Source of the DNA: Actinomycetes bacterium
GTDB lineage: Bacteria > Actinomycetota > Actinomycetes > Actinomycetales > Dermatophilaceae
NCBI GenBank assembly: GCA_023420415.1
Contig: JAEZWF010000059.1
Coordinates: forward strand, 1-29,762
Length of the DNA stretch: 29,762 bases
Direction of reading: 5' to 3'
Shown here: piece after piece, positions 7,975 to 15,404 of the stretch
Layout of the letters: each line of letters begins with the position of its first letter
How positions within the stretch are numbered: position 1 is the first letter of the stretch
Notes under the pieces: model-generated
Told to the model about the DNA's origin: nothing
What the model saw: the letters and a program-made list of their open reading frames with translations, nothing else
Database searches by the model: none
Position numbers and translations under genes: made by a program

Positions 7975-10881
7975 TCAGGCGGGGACGACGTTGACGAGCT
8001 TGGGCGCGCGCACGATGACCGTGCGGATGCCGTTCTCGGTGGCGGCGACAACCTTGGGCAGCGCCAGCACCTGTTCGCGCAGCGCGTCCTCGGTGATGTC
8101 GGCCGGCACCTCGAGTCGGTCACGCACCTTGCCCTTGATCTGCACGACGCAGGTGACCGTGTCCTCGACGAGCAGCGCGGGGTCGGCCACCGGGAACGGC
8201 ACGTAGGTGATCGTCTCGTCGTGACCCAACCGTCGCCACAGCTCCTCGGCGATGTGCGGCGCCACCGGCGACACCATCTGGATGATCGTCTCGGCGGCCT
8301 CGCGCGGCACGGCGTCGAGTTTGGTCAGGGCGTTGTTGAGCTCGATGAGGCGGGCGATGGCGGTGTTGAAGCCCAAGGTCGCGTAGTCACGGGTGACGGC
8401 GTCGATGGTCTTGTGCATGACGCGCTTGGTCTCGTCGTCGAGGGGGCCGTCGACGACCCGCAGCTCGCCTGTCTGCTCGTCGATCACGTTGCGCCACAAG
8501 CGCTGCAGGAACCGCTGCGCTCCGACGACCGCCCGGGTCTCCCAGGGTTTGGAGAGCTCCAGCGGACCCATCGACATCTCGTAGACGCGCAACGTGTCCG
8601 CGCCGTACGCCTCGTACATCTCGTCGGGGCTGACGACGTTCTTCAGCGACTTGCCGATCTTGCCGAACTCGCGGGTGACAGATTCGCCGTTCCACGTGAA
8701 CGAGGGGTTCTGTGGGTCGCCGCCGTCGGCCTCCGACACCTCGACCACCTCGGCCGCCGGCACCGGCTGACCGCGGTCGTCGCGGTAGGCGTACGCCTGG
8801 ATGTAGCCCTGCGAGAAGTACTTGCGGAACGGTTCCTCGCTCGTCAGGTGGCCCAGGTCGAAGAGCACCTTGTGCCAGAACCGCGCGTAGAGCAGGTGCA
8901 GCACGGCGTGCTCGACACCACCGATGTAGAGGTCGACACCACCGGGGTCGGTGACCCCAGCCGGCGCCCCCTCGACCGGCTCGGCGTGCTTGCCCATCCA
9001 GTACGCCTCGTTGCCGGGCGCGACGAACGCCTCGTCGTTGTCCGGGTCGAGGTAGCGCAAGTAGTACCAACAGGATCCGGCCCAGTTGGGCATCGTGTTG
9101 GTCTCCCGGGTGAACGTCCGGGGTCCACGCCCGTCACCCAGGTCGAGCTCGACGTTGACCCAGTCCGTCGCCCGCGACAGCGGGGCCTCCGGGCTCGACG
9201 ACGAGTCCTCCGGGTCGAACGTCTTGGGCGAGTAGTCGGGCACGTCCGGCAGCTCGACCGGCAGCATCGCCTCGGGCACCTTGTGGGCAACACCGTTCTC
9301 GTCGAAGACGATCGGGAACGGCTCGCCCCAGTAGCGCTGCCGGCTGAACAGCCAGTCACGCAGCTTGTAGTTGACCGTGGCCTCGCCAAACCCCTTGGCC
9401 ACCAACCAGTCGATGATCGCGGCCTTGGCTTCCTCGACGCCCATGCCGTCGAGCGAGATCTCGTCGTTGGCCGAGTTGATGGCCGGCCCGTCACCCGTGA
9501 ACGCCGTGGTCTCGTCGTGCCCCTCGGTGGGCTGGACGGTGCGGACGATCGGCAGCCCGAACTTCTCGGCGTACTCCCAGTCCCGCGCATCCTGAGCCGG
9601 CACCGCCATGATCGCGCCGGTGCCGTAACCCATCAGCACGTAGTCGGCGACGAAGACGGGGATCTGCTCGCCGTTGACCGGGTTCGTCGCGTAGGCGCCG
9701 GTGAAGACACCGGTCTTGTCCTTGCCCTCGGTCTGCCGCTCGACGTCACTTTTGCGCGAGGCCGCCAGCTGGTATGCCGCGACCGCTTCCTTCGGGGTCG
9801 CCGCACCTGCCGTCCAGGCCGGGTTGACGTCCGCGGGCCAGTTGCCTTGGGAGACAATGGATTCCAGCAGCGGGTGTTCGGGTGCGACCACCATGAAGGT
9901 GGCGCCGAACAACGTGTCCGGCCGGGTCGTGAAGACCTCGATCGAGGCGTCCTGACCCACCACCGGGAACCGCACGCGCGCGCCCTGGCTGCGTCCGATC
10001 CAGTTGCGCTGCATGAGCTTGACCTTCTCCGGCCAGTCCACGCGGTCGAGGTCGTCGGCCAGCCGGTCGGCATACGCGGTGATGCGCATCATCCACTGGC
10101 GCAGGTTGGTCTTGTAGACCGGGAAGTTGCCGCGCTCGGAGCGGCCGTCGCTGGTGACCTCCTCGTTGGACAGCACGGTGCCCAGACCGGGCGCCCAGTT
10201 GACGGGCGCCTGCGAGGTGTAGGCCAGACGGAACCCGTCCAGCACCTCCCCCTGCTCCGCCTCCGACAGTGCCGCCCAGTCACGTCCGTCCGGGACCGCC
10301 CGCGACCCCGACTCGAACTGCGCGACCAGCTCGCTGATCGGCCGCGCCTTGCCCTTGCCACCGTCCTCGCGCACCGCGTCGACGTCGTACCACGCGTCCC
10401 AGATCTGCTCGAAGATCCACTGGGTCCACTTGTAGTACTTCGGGTCGATGGTCTCGATCGAGCGCCGGTCGTCGTGCGCCAGCCCCAGCCGTCGCAGCTG
10501 GCGCTTCATGACGACGATGTTCTCCTCGGTCGTCTTGCGCGGGTGCTGCCCGGTCTGCACGGCATACTGCTCGGCCGGCAGCCCGAACGCGTCGTAGCCC
10601 AGGCAGTGCAGGACGTTCTTGCCCGTCATCCGGTGGTAGCGCGCGAACACGTCGGTGGCGATGTAGCCCAGCGGGTGGCCGATGTGCAGCCCCGCACCGG
10701 ACGGGTAGGGGAACATGTCGAGGACGAGCAGCTTCTCGCGGTCGCCGACCTTCTCCGGCTCGGCCCACGGGCCTGCGGGGTTGGGCGCGTGGAAGGTGCC
10801 CTGCTCCTCCCACCGGTCCTGCCAGGTGGTCTCGATCGTGTCGGCCAGCTCGGCGGTGTACCGGTACGGCGTCTCGCTCAT
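7975..10881 (-). CDS. leuS: Leucyl-tRNA synthetase
   Basis: A class I synthetase that charges tRNA-Leu. From the chosen ATG (10881, MSETPYRYTAELADTIE) it is 968 residues. An in-frame ATG at 10911 would add ten residues, but GAGGAC sits well as a ribosome site before 10881. The HIGH motif is in PYPSGAGLHIGHPLGYIATD. The CP1 editing domain shows FTTRPDTLFGATFMVVAPEHP, and the KMSKS counterpart reads KIGKS in FGKIGKSLKNVVSPDEM. The anticodon-binding domain and the C-terminal beta domain (VVQIKGKVRDRLEVPAD) complete it. The gene has its own upstream leader with a Leu-rich mini-frame and hairpins (10921-11012), pointing to control by leucyl-tRNA charging. Confidence 0.96.
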   Translation of the reverse strand: MSETPYRYTAELADTIETTWQDRWEEQGTFHAPNPAGPWAEPEKVGDREKLLVLDMFPYPSGAGLHIGHPLGYIATDVFARYHRMTGKNVLHCLGYDAFGLPAEQYAVQTGQHPRKTTEENIVVMKRQLRRLGLAHDDRRSIETIDPKYYKWTQWIFEQIWDAWYDVDAVREDGGKGKARPISELVAQFESGSRAVPDGRDWAALSEAEQGEVLDGFRLAYTSQAPVNWAPGLGTVLSNEEVTSDGRSERGNFPVYKTNLRQWMMRITAYADRLADDLDRVDWPEKVKLMQRNWIGRSQGARVRFPVVGQDASIEVFTTRPDTLFGATFMVVAPEHPLLESIVSQGNWPADVNPAWTAGAATPKEAVAAYQLAASRKSDVERQTEGKDKTGVFTGAYATNPVNGEQIPVFVADYVLMGYGTGAIMAVPAQDARDWEYAEKFGLPIVRTVQPTEGHDETTAFTGDGPAINSANDEISLDGMGVEEAKAAIIDWLVAKGFGEATVNYKLRDWLFSRQRYWGEPFPIVFDENGVAHKVPEAMLPVELPDVPDYSPKTFDPEDSSSSPEAPLSRATDWVNVELDLGDGRGPRTFTRETNTMPNWAGSCWYYLRYLDPDNDEAFVAPGNEAYWMGKHAEPVEGAPAGVTDPGGVDLYIGGVEHAVLHLLYARFWHKVLFDLGHLTSEEPFRKYFSQGYIQAYAYRDDRGQPVPAAEVVEVSEADGGDPQNPSFTWNGESVTREFGKIGKSLKNVVSPDEMYEAYGADTLRVYEMSMGPLELSKPWETRAVVGAQRFLQRLWRNVIDEQTGELRVVDGPLDDETKRVMHKTIDAVTRDYATLGFNTAIARLIELNNALTKLDAVPREAAETIIQMVSPVAPHIAEELWRRLGHDETITYVPFPVADPALLVEDTVTCVVQIKGKVRDRLEVPADITEDALREQVLALPKVVAATENGIRTVIVRAPKLVNVVPA

Positions 10882-10920
10882 GTTCGTCCTCGTCGTCTCA
10901 TCTGGGTCCACTCACAACGA

Positions 10921-10942
10921 AGCCCCTCGCGCAGGAGGGGCT
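10921..10942 (-). terminator. Candidate attenuator terminator hairpin before leuS
   Basis: On the minus strand AGCCCCTC (10942-10935) and GAGGGGCT (10928-10921) pair perfectly over 8 bp around a 6-base loop, followed by TTCGTT. It lies about 40 bases before the leuS ATG and downstream of the Leu-rich mini-frame. The T run is weak, as is usual at high GC. Confidence 0.6.
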
Positions 10943-10944
10943 GG

Positions 10945-10979
10945 CCGCGTCGACGTCCGTCTCGGTGCGTCGTCCGCGG
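10945..10979 (-). promoter_or_regulatory. Leader stem of the leuS attenuator
   Basis: On the minus strand CCGCG and CGACG (10979-10975 and 10972-10968) pair with CGTCG and CGCGG (10955-10951 and 10949-10945), a 10-bp stem with a small internal bulge. It starts directly after the mini-frame's stop codon and ends 2 bases before the terminator hairpin, so a ribosome paused at the Leu codons or at the stop would affect its folding. Confidence 0.5.
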
Positions 10980-11012
10980 CTAGGTAAGGAGCAGGAACCG
11001 TGCCACGAGCAC
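10980..11012 (-). CDS. Leu-rich leader peptide of leuS (MLVARFLLLT or MARFLLLT)
   Basis: Immediately after the lysoplasmalogenase stop, GTG-CTC-GTG-GCA-CGG then TTC-CTG-CTC-CTT-ACC-TAG encodes a 10-residue peptide with three consecutive Leu codons, including CTT, an uncommon codon here. A shorter start at the second GTG (11006) gives MARFLLLT. TAACCT (11018-11013) resembles a -10 box six bases before that second GTG, which would give a leaderless transcript beginning at the peptide. The two hairpins that follow and leuS complete a textbook attenuator order. Actinobacterial leader-peptide attenuation is known for other amino-acid genes. The antiterminator pairing is not obvious by eye. Confidence 0.55.
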   Translation of the reverse strand: MLVARFLLLT

Positions 11013-11015
11013 AGG

Positions 11016-11636
11016 TTAGCGCAGCAGCCCGATCACGATCAGCACCTGTCCGACGTGGTAGGTCACCATCACCGCGAGGGGGCCGAACCGCAGTGGGCGC
11101 ACGAACCGGTTCCACGCCAGCACCGTGTCGCTCACCATGAAGACGGTCGCTCCCAGCGCCACCAGCGGTCGTCCCGTCGCCCAGGCCCCGACAACCATGA
11201 CGCCGATGACCGCCATGTATGCCGCGCACGCGCCTCCCAGCGCAGGCCCACCTTCGCGTACGGCGGAGGGGACGATGCGCCGCCCCGCTGTCGCGGCGGC
11301 GAGCGCCACGAGGGCCGCACCGGCGAGCGCGAGCCGGCCCGACGGCATACCGGTCAGGGTGAAGGCAACCACGTAGGCGAGGTGGGCCAGGAGGAACGCT
11401 CCCAGCCCGACGACGAACCGAGGCTCGCTCTCGGACAGCAGCGCGATGTCTCCGACGAGGCTGAGGGCAAGTGCCGCGAGAAGGGCCCAGCCCCCGCCCA
11501 TCGACCAGGCCGCGACCAGCAGGGCGGCGAGGACCAGGGGCTTGAGGACCGTCTCGACGCGCTTGGCGCCCACGGCCGCCGCCCACCAGTCGACCGGTGC
11601 GGCAACGGCGACGACCAGCCAGGTGAGCAGGAGCAC
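11016..11636 (-). CDS. Lysoplasmalogenase, YhhN family
   Basis: A 206-residue, very hydrophobic protein with about eight membrane segments. Family marks are TVLKPLVLAALLVAAW (about residues 28-43), LALSLVGDIALLSE with the conserved GD (about 57-70), FLLAHLAYVVAF and VFMVSDTVLAWNRF near the C-terminus. YhhN/TMEM86 proteins are membrane hydrolases; animal members cleave the vinyl-ether bond of lysoplasmalogens, while bacterial substrates are less clear. The start is a GTG at 11636, without a strong ribosome site. It is divergent from the copper ATPase gene with only 47 bases between them, including a CsoR-like operator, so copper could influence it; that is inference. Confidence 0.85.
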   Translation of the reverse strand: MLLLTWLVVAVAAPVDWWAAAVGAKRVETVLKPLVLAALLVAAWSMGGGWALLAALALSLVGDIALLSESEPRFVVGLGAFLLAHLAYVVAFTLTGMPSGRLALAGAALVALAAATAGRRIVPSAVREGGPALGGACAAYMAVIGVMVVGAWATGRPLVALGATVFMVSDTVLAWNRFVRPLRFGPLAVMVTYHVGQVLIVIGLLR

Positions 11637-11666
11637 AGCGACAGCGTGACAGGGCGGGGTTCACAG

Positions 11667-11683
11667 ATACCCCCCTAGGGTAT
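11667..11683. promoter_or_regulatory. CsoR-like copper operator
   Basis: ATACCC-CCCTA-GGGTAT is a perfect 6+6 palindrome with a 5-base centre, the form of known actinobacterial CsoR sites. It touches the start of the copper ATPase gene, and TAGGGT within it can serve as a -10 box, so repressor binding would block RNA polymerase. No csoR gene is in the window. Confidence 0.75.
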
Positions 11684-13786
11684 ATGGTGACTGTCATGAG
11701 CTCTCCGCAGACGACTCACCAGCACGGCCACGCCGAGACCCACGACGGGCACGACGGGCACGGCGGGCACTCGATGTCGGGCGGCCACGGTGGTCACGGC
11801 GACCACGTGGGTCAGTTCCGGCGGCTGTTCTGGATCATGCTCGTGCTCGCGATCCCGGTCGTGGTGTTCAACGACATGTTCGCCGAGCTGCTCGGCTACG
11901 AGCTGCCCCATGGCGGCTGGGTGAAGTGGGTCTCGCCGGTCCTCGGCACCGTCGTCTACCTGTGGGGTGGCAAGCCGTTCCTCACCGGCGCCGTGTCGGA
12001 GATCCGCTCCCGCAAGCCCGGGATGATGCTGCTCATCGGGCTCGCGATCACGGTGGCGTTCGTCGCGTCATGGGGTGCCACGCTCGGGGTGCTCGACATG
12101 GAGCTCAACTTCTGGTGGGAGCTCGCGCTGCTCGTCGTGATCATGCTGCTCGGTCACTGGATCGAGATGCGGTCGCTGGCGCAGACGACCTCGGCGCTCG
12201 ACTCGCTCGCGGCGCTGCTGCCGGACGAGGCGGAGAAGGTCGTGGGCGACGAGGTCGTCACCGTCTCCCCCGCCGACCTGGCTGTCGGCGACGTCGTCAT
12301 CGTGCGGCCCGGCGCGTCGGTGCCCGCCGACGGTCGCATCGTCGACGGGTCGGCGAGCATGGACGAGTCGATGGTCACCGGCGAGTCGAAGACCGTGCGC
12401 CGCGAGGTCGGAGAGCCGGTGGTGGCCGGAACGGTGGCCACGGACTCGGGTCTGCGGGTCGAGGTCACGGCGACCGGCGACGACACGACCCTGGCCGGCA
12501 TACAGAAGCTCGTCGCCGACGCCCAGGCTTCGTCCTCACGCGCGCAACGCATCGCGGACCGCGCGGCCGCGCTGCTGTTCTGGTTCGCACTCGGGTCGGC
12601 GGTGGTGACCGCGATCGTGTGGACCGCGATCGGGCGACCCGACGACGCCGTGGTCCGCGCGATCACCGTGCTCGTGATCGCCTGCCCCCACGCCCTCGGG
12701 TTGGCCATCCCACTCGTCGTGTCGATCGCGACCGAGCGGGCCGCCAAGGGTGGCGTGCTCGTGAAGGACCGCCTGGCGCTGGAGTCGATGCGCACGGTCG
12801 ACGCGGTGCTCTTCGACAAGACCGGGACGCTCACGAAGGGCGAGCCCACTGTCACCGGTGTCGAGCCCCGGGGGGACCACTCCGAGGACGAGCTGCTGTC
12901 GCTCGCGGCCGCCGCAGAGACCGACAGCGAGCACCCCCTCGCGCGGGCCATCGTCGGCGCTGCACGCGCGCGGGGGTTGAAAGTGCCTGCGGCGCAAGAC
13001 TTCTCGTCGTCGCCTGCCGTCGGGGTGCGGGCGGTCGTCGAGGGTGCGGCGGTCGAGGTCGGCGGTCCGCACCTGCTCGACGAGCGCGGAGCCCAGGAGC
13101 TGCCGGTGGCCGAGCAGTGGCGCACCGAGGGTGCGATCATCCTGCACGTGCTGCGCGACGGTGAGGTGATCGGGGCGCTGCGACTGGCCGACGAGATCCG
13201 GCCCGAGTCGCAGGAGGCAGTCGACGCGCTGCACGCCGCCGGGGTGCAGGTCGTGATGATCACGGGTGACGCCAAGGCGGTGGCCGAGACGGTCGCGGGC
13301 CAGCTCGGCATCGACCGGGTCTTCGCGGGAGTCCGGCCCGAGGACAAGGCGGCCAAGGTGGCCGAGCTCCAGGCCGAGGGGCACAAGGTGGCCATGGTGG
13401 GCGACGGGGTCAACGACGCACCGGCCCTGGCTGCCGCCGACGTGGGGATCGCGATCGGTGCCGGCACGGACGTGGCGATCGGATCGGCGGGTGTCATTCT
13501 CGCGTCGTCCGACCCCCGCTCGGTGCTGTCGGTCATCCAGCTGTCGCGGGCGGCATACCGGAAGATGAAGCAGAACCTGTGGTGGGCCGCGGGTTACAAC
13601 CTTGCCGCCGTCCCGCTCGCAGCCGGCGTCCTGGCGCCGGTCGGGTTCGTCATGCCGATGAGCGTGGGGGCGATCCTGATGTCGGTCTCCACCGTCGTCG
13701 TCGCGCTCAACGCCCAGCTGCTGCGCCGCCTCGACCTCACCCCCGCCGCGAGCGCCGCAGCCTTCCTGGACCGGCCCACCCGCTGA
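11684..13786 (+). CDS. copB: Copper-translocating P1B-ATPase, CPH (CopB) type
   Basis: A heavy-metal pump of 700 residues. The N-terminus (about 8-45) is a His/Gly-rich metal-binding tail (THQHGHAETHDGHDGHGGHS) with no CxxC domain. Membrane helices follow, then the actuator motif VTGESK near residue 231, the ion-binding CPHALGLAIP near 333, the phosphorylation motif DKTGTLTKGEPTV near 377 and the hinge motif MVGDGVNDAPAL near 572. The CPH motif in place of CPC marks the P1B-3/CopB group, which exports copper or silver across the membrane. ATG 11684, GTG 11687 and ATG 11696 are all in frame; with the -10 box at 11676-11681, a leaderless start at 11687 or a start at 11696 is possible. Regulation is likely by CsoR through the overlapping operator. 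Confidence 0.93.
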   Translation: MVTVMSSPQTTHQHGHAETHDGHDGHGGHSMSGGHGGHGDHVGQFRRLFWIMLVLAIPVVVFNDMFAELLGYELPHGGWVKWVSPVLGTVVYLWGGKPFLTGAVSEIRSRKPGMMLLIGLAITVAFVASWGATLGVLDMELNFWWELALLVVIMLLGHWIEMRSLAQTTSALDSLAALLPDEAEKVVGDEVVTVSPADLAVGDVVIVRPGASVPADGRIVDGSASMDESMVTGESKTVRREVGEPVVAGTVATDSGLRVEVTATGDDTTLAGIQKLVADAQASSSRAQRIADRAAALLFWFALGSAVVTAIVWTAIGRPDDAVVRAITVLVIACPHALGLAIPLVVSIATERAAKGGVLVKDRLALESMRTVDAVLFDKTGTLTKGEPTVTGVEPRGDHSEDELLSLAAAAETDSEHPLARAIVGAARARGLKVPAAQDFSSSPAVGVRAVVEGAAVEVGGPHLLDERGAQELPVAEQWRTEGAIILHVLRDGEVIGALRLADEIRPESQEAVDALHAAGVQVVMITGDAKAVAETVAGQLGIDRVFAGVRPEDKAAKVAELQAEGHKVAMVGDGVNDAPALAAADVGIAIGAGTDVAIGSAGVILASSDPRSVLSVIQLSRAAYRKMKQNLWWAAGYNLAAVPLAAGVLAPVGFVMPMSVGAILMSVSTVVVALNAQLLRRLDLTPAASAAAFLDRPTR

Positions 13787-13826
13787 CCCGCCGTCCGCCA
13801 CTCCGGCCCGCCGTCGCCGCCGCTCC

Positions 13827-13883
13827 TCATGTCCCGCAACATGCCGTCCGGATCGGGTTTCCACGGCATGTTGCGGGACATGA
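13827..13883. terminator. Long perfect hairpin after copB
   Basis: Arms 13827-13847 and 13863-13883 (21 bases each, perfect) flank a 15-base loop, 41 bases after the copB stop. There is no T tract. It is probably the copB transcript end, bidirectional by symmetry. An ATG-CAT symmetry inside the arms (CATGTCCCGCAACATG) is notable. Confidence 0.65.
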
Positions 13884-13934
13884 AGTGGGGGCGGCCGGTC
13901 CGAAACTCGGTGGGCTGGTGACGCCAGCCACTCG

Positions 13935-13940
13935 TATGGT
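13935..13940 (+). promoter_or_regulatory. Candidate -10 box for a leaderless transcript
   Basis: TATGGT lies 7 bases before the ATG at 13948, the spacing expected when transcription begins at the start codon. There is no Shine-Dalgarno. The -35 element is poor. Confidence 0.4.
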
Positions 13941-13947
13941 CGGCGTC

Positions 13948-14634
13948 ATGAGCTCACCGGACTCCCCGCCGCCCGCGGACAGCCTTCCTGTCTCGACTGC
14001 TGAGGACCTGCGCCGCATCGTCGACGCGGTGATGGCCGGGTTTGCCCAGGTGCCGGACGACGCGTGGAACCGCGCGGCATACCGGCTCGACTGGGACTGT
14101 CGTGACACCGCAGCCCACCTCATGGACGACTTCGCGTTCTACGCACTCAACCTGGCCAGCCGCGTCGAGCACCTGGACAGCTATGCCCCGTTCGTCGAAC
14201 CGCCGCCCTGGCGACCCGGGCACCCGCCGCAGAACTTCTGGCCCGACCCCGACCTGGGGACGGCCGGCATCGTCCGCGGCATCGACGCGACCGGTGGGCT
14301 GCTCGTGGCCGTGACAGCCACCGCACCGGACGGGCACCTCGGCTTCCACCCGCGGGGCAACGGGGACGCGTCCGGCTTCGCCGCGATGGGCATCGTCGAG
14401 GCCGCCGCCCACGCGTGGGATGTGTTGACCGCACAGGGAGTCGATTTCCGCATCGACGACGACATCTGCGCGCGGGTGCTGGCGCGCCTGTTTCCGTGGT
14501 CCCGCGAGACCGACGACCCGTGGCAGGAGTTCCTGCGCGTGTGCGGGCGCACCGAGGAGACGCGCGACCAGCCCTGGACGTGGGACTCCTCGGTGCGCGT
14601 CACCTACACCGTCGGAGCCCTCCGTCCGTCCTAG
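13948..14634 (+). CDS. DinB/MDMPI-fold maleylpyruvate isomerase family protein
   Basis: A 228-residue protein of the mycothiol-dependent maleylpyruvate isomerase N-terminal (DinB-like four-helix) group. Visible features are a helix with DLRRIVDAVMAGFAQVPDDAWNR, the metal-site region DWDCRDTAAHLMDDFAFYAL (His near residue 57), and the second helix pair with GIVEAAAHAWDVL, which supplies the further His/Glu ligands. The C-terminal part (FPWSRETDDPWQEFLRVCGR) matches the usual tail of this group. Such proteins bind a divalent metal and often use mycothiol in isomerase or transferase reactions; the substrate here is unknown. It stands alone, with a probable leaderless promoter before it and hairpins behind it. 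The frame extends upstream to about 13,579 only as noise. Confidence 0.8.
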   Translation: MSSPDSPPPADSLPVSTAEDLRRIVDAVMAGFAQVPDDAWNRAAYRLDWDCRDTAAHLMDDFAFYALNLASRVEHLDSYAPFVEPPPWRPGHPPQNFWPDPDLGTAGIVRGIDATGGLLVAVTATAPDGHLGFHPRGNGDASGFAAMGIVEAAAHAWDVLTAQGVDFRIDDDICARVLARLFPWSRETDDPWQEFLRVCGRTEETRDQPWTWDSSVRVTYTVGALRPS

Positions 14635-14657
14635 GTTTGGGGGCCGAAAGGTGCGTC

Positions 14658-14677
14658 AGGGCGCACTCCTGCGCCCT
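14658..14677. terminator. Hairpin, first of two
   Basis: AGGGCGCA and TGCGCCCT pair perfectly around CTCC, 24 bases after the preceding stop codon. A compact intrinsic-terminator-like stem without a T tract. Confidence 0.55.
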
Positions 14678-14679
14678 CA

Positions 14680-14730
14680 AACGAAACGAAGGACCAGACG
14701 CAAAAAGCGTGTCTGGTCCTTCGTTTCGTT
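14680..14730. terminator. Long hairpin, second of two; edge of the backbone
   Basis: Arms 14680-14699 and 14711-14730 (20 bases, perfect) enclose an 11-base loop that can itself pair (ACGC-AAAAA-GCGT). It follows the first hairpin by 2 bases. It is probably a terminator for the MDMPI-fold gene and marks the last recognisable backbone sequence before recombinase debris. Confidence 0.6.
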
Positions 14731-14860
14731 GGTGGACCTCGGTAGAGAGTTTGAGAACCCCTACTCGGCATTGAAAACGGTGGTGTCCCGCAGGTCGCGT
14801 GGCGTATACAAGCGTTCTTGGCGGCCTTTGGAGCCGTCGGTTGTGGACTCGCGGGGTCGG

Positions 14861-15205
14861 ATGGTGCGTGCAGTTGGGATAGCTCAAACCTTTCTGCGCC
14901 CGGCGCAGGTCGACGAGCTGGTGGCCCTGTATCGGGAAGGCGCGACCCTCGTTGAGTTGGGCGAGCGGTTCAGTGTTCACCGCCGCACAGTGGCTGCCCA
15001 TCTTGTCCGCCGGTCGATCCCGATCCGCAGGCGCGGCCTCGATGAGTCCGACGTGACTGAGGCGGTCGAACTCTACGAGGGTGGTTCGACGCTGATAGAG
15101 GTCGGCTTGCGGTTCGGGGTGAGTCAACAGGCGGTCCGGCGCGCGCTCGACGTGGAAGGAGTCACGATCCGTCCGGGCGGCCGGCGCGCTCGGGTCAGTG
15201 CTTGA
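14861..15205 (+). CDS. Small tandem helix-turn-helix protein
   Basis: A 114-residue protein made of two similar HTH units. The first is at about residues 11-58 (LRPAQVDELVALYREGATLV, ELGERFSVHRRTVAAHLVRR) and the second at about 60-105 (LDESDVTEAVELYEGGSTLI, EVGLRFGVSQQAVRRALDVE). Each looks like the DNA-binding tail of serine recombinases or a Hin-like HTH, but no catalytic domain precedes it. The start at ATG 14861 (MVRAVGIAQTF) is where the family-like sequence begins; the frame is open further upstream with unconvincing sequence. It could be a stand-alone regulator or excision helper, or the detached C-terminus of a recombinase. Its 3' end overlaps the convergent recombinase fragment by 11 bases. 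Confidence 0.6.
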   Translation: MVRAVGIAQTFLRPAQVDELVALYREGATLVELGERFSVHRRTVAAHLVRRSIPIRRRGLDESDVTEAVELYEGGSTLIEVGLRFGVSQQAVRRALDVEGVTIRPGGRRARVSA

Positions 15206-15401
15206 TGCGCCTGACCCGGGAGGAAGATGCGTGGATCGTGGCGATCTGGATATCGAGCAGCGTGGTCGTGTCGCCGAGGGGCTGCGGTTCTCGGTCGGCG
15301 GTGTAGATGATCACGCCGGCGTCGTGGAGGTCCGCCATGATCTGCGGAACGACCCGGCTGAGCCGGTCCAGGCTGTAGGTCGCCGCAATTAGTCGCCGCA
15401 A
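15195..15401 (-). pseudogene. Serine recombinase fragment
   Basis: A 68-codon frame reads LIAATYSLDRLSRVVPQIMA, then DLHDAGVIIYTADRE and DTTTLLDIQIATIHA. This matches the middle of the catalytic domain of serine recombinases (the DRLSR arginine motif and the helix that follows). The N-terminal part with the nucleophilic Ser and all of the DNA-binding part are missing, so it should be inactive. It begins, in the same frame, directly after the TAA of the gene at 15402-15788, with a 13-bp tandem repeat at the junction. It is probably a deletion remnant of a resolvase or integrase gene. Confidence 0.6.
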
Positions 15402-15404
15402 TTA
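15379..15404. repeat. 13-bp tandem direct repeat
   Basis: GTCGCCGCAATTA occurs twice head to tail (15379-15391 and 15392-15404). It spans the stop codon of the membrane-protein gene and the start of the recombinase fragment, and so marks a rearrangement joint or slippage. Confidence 0.85.

Noticed and set aside
8221..10983. A 920-codon open frame antisense to leuS
   Set aside because: It mirrors the leuS codons, has an Arg/Val/Gly-rich composition and shows no domain; it is a typical GC-driven shadow.
12154..13536. Long open frame antisense to copB
   Set aside because: Ser/Thr/Ala-rich shadow with no recognisable motif.
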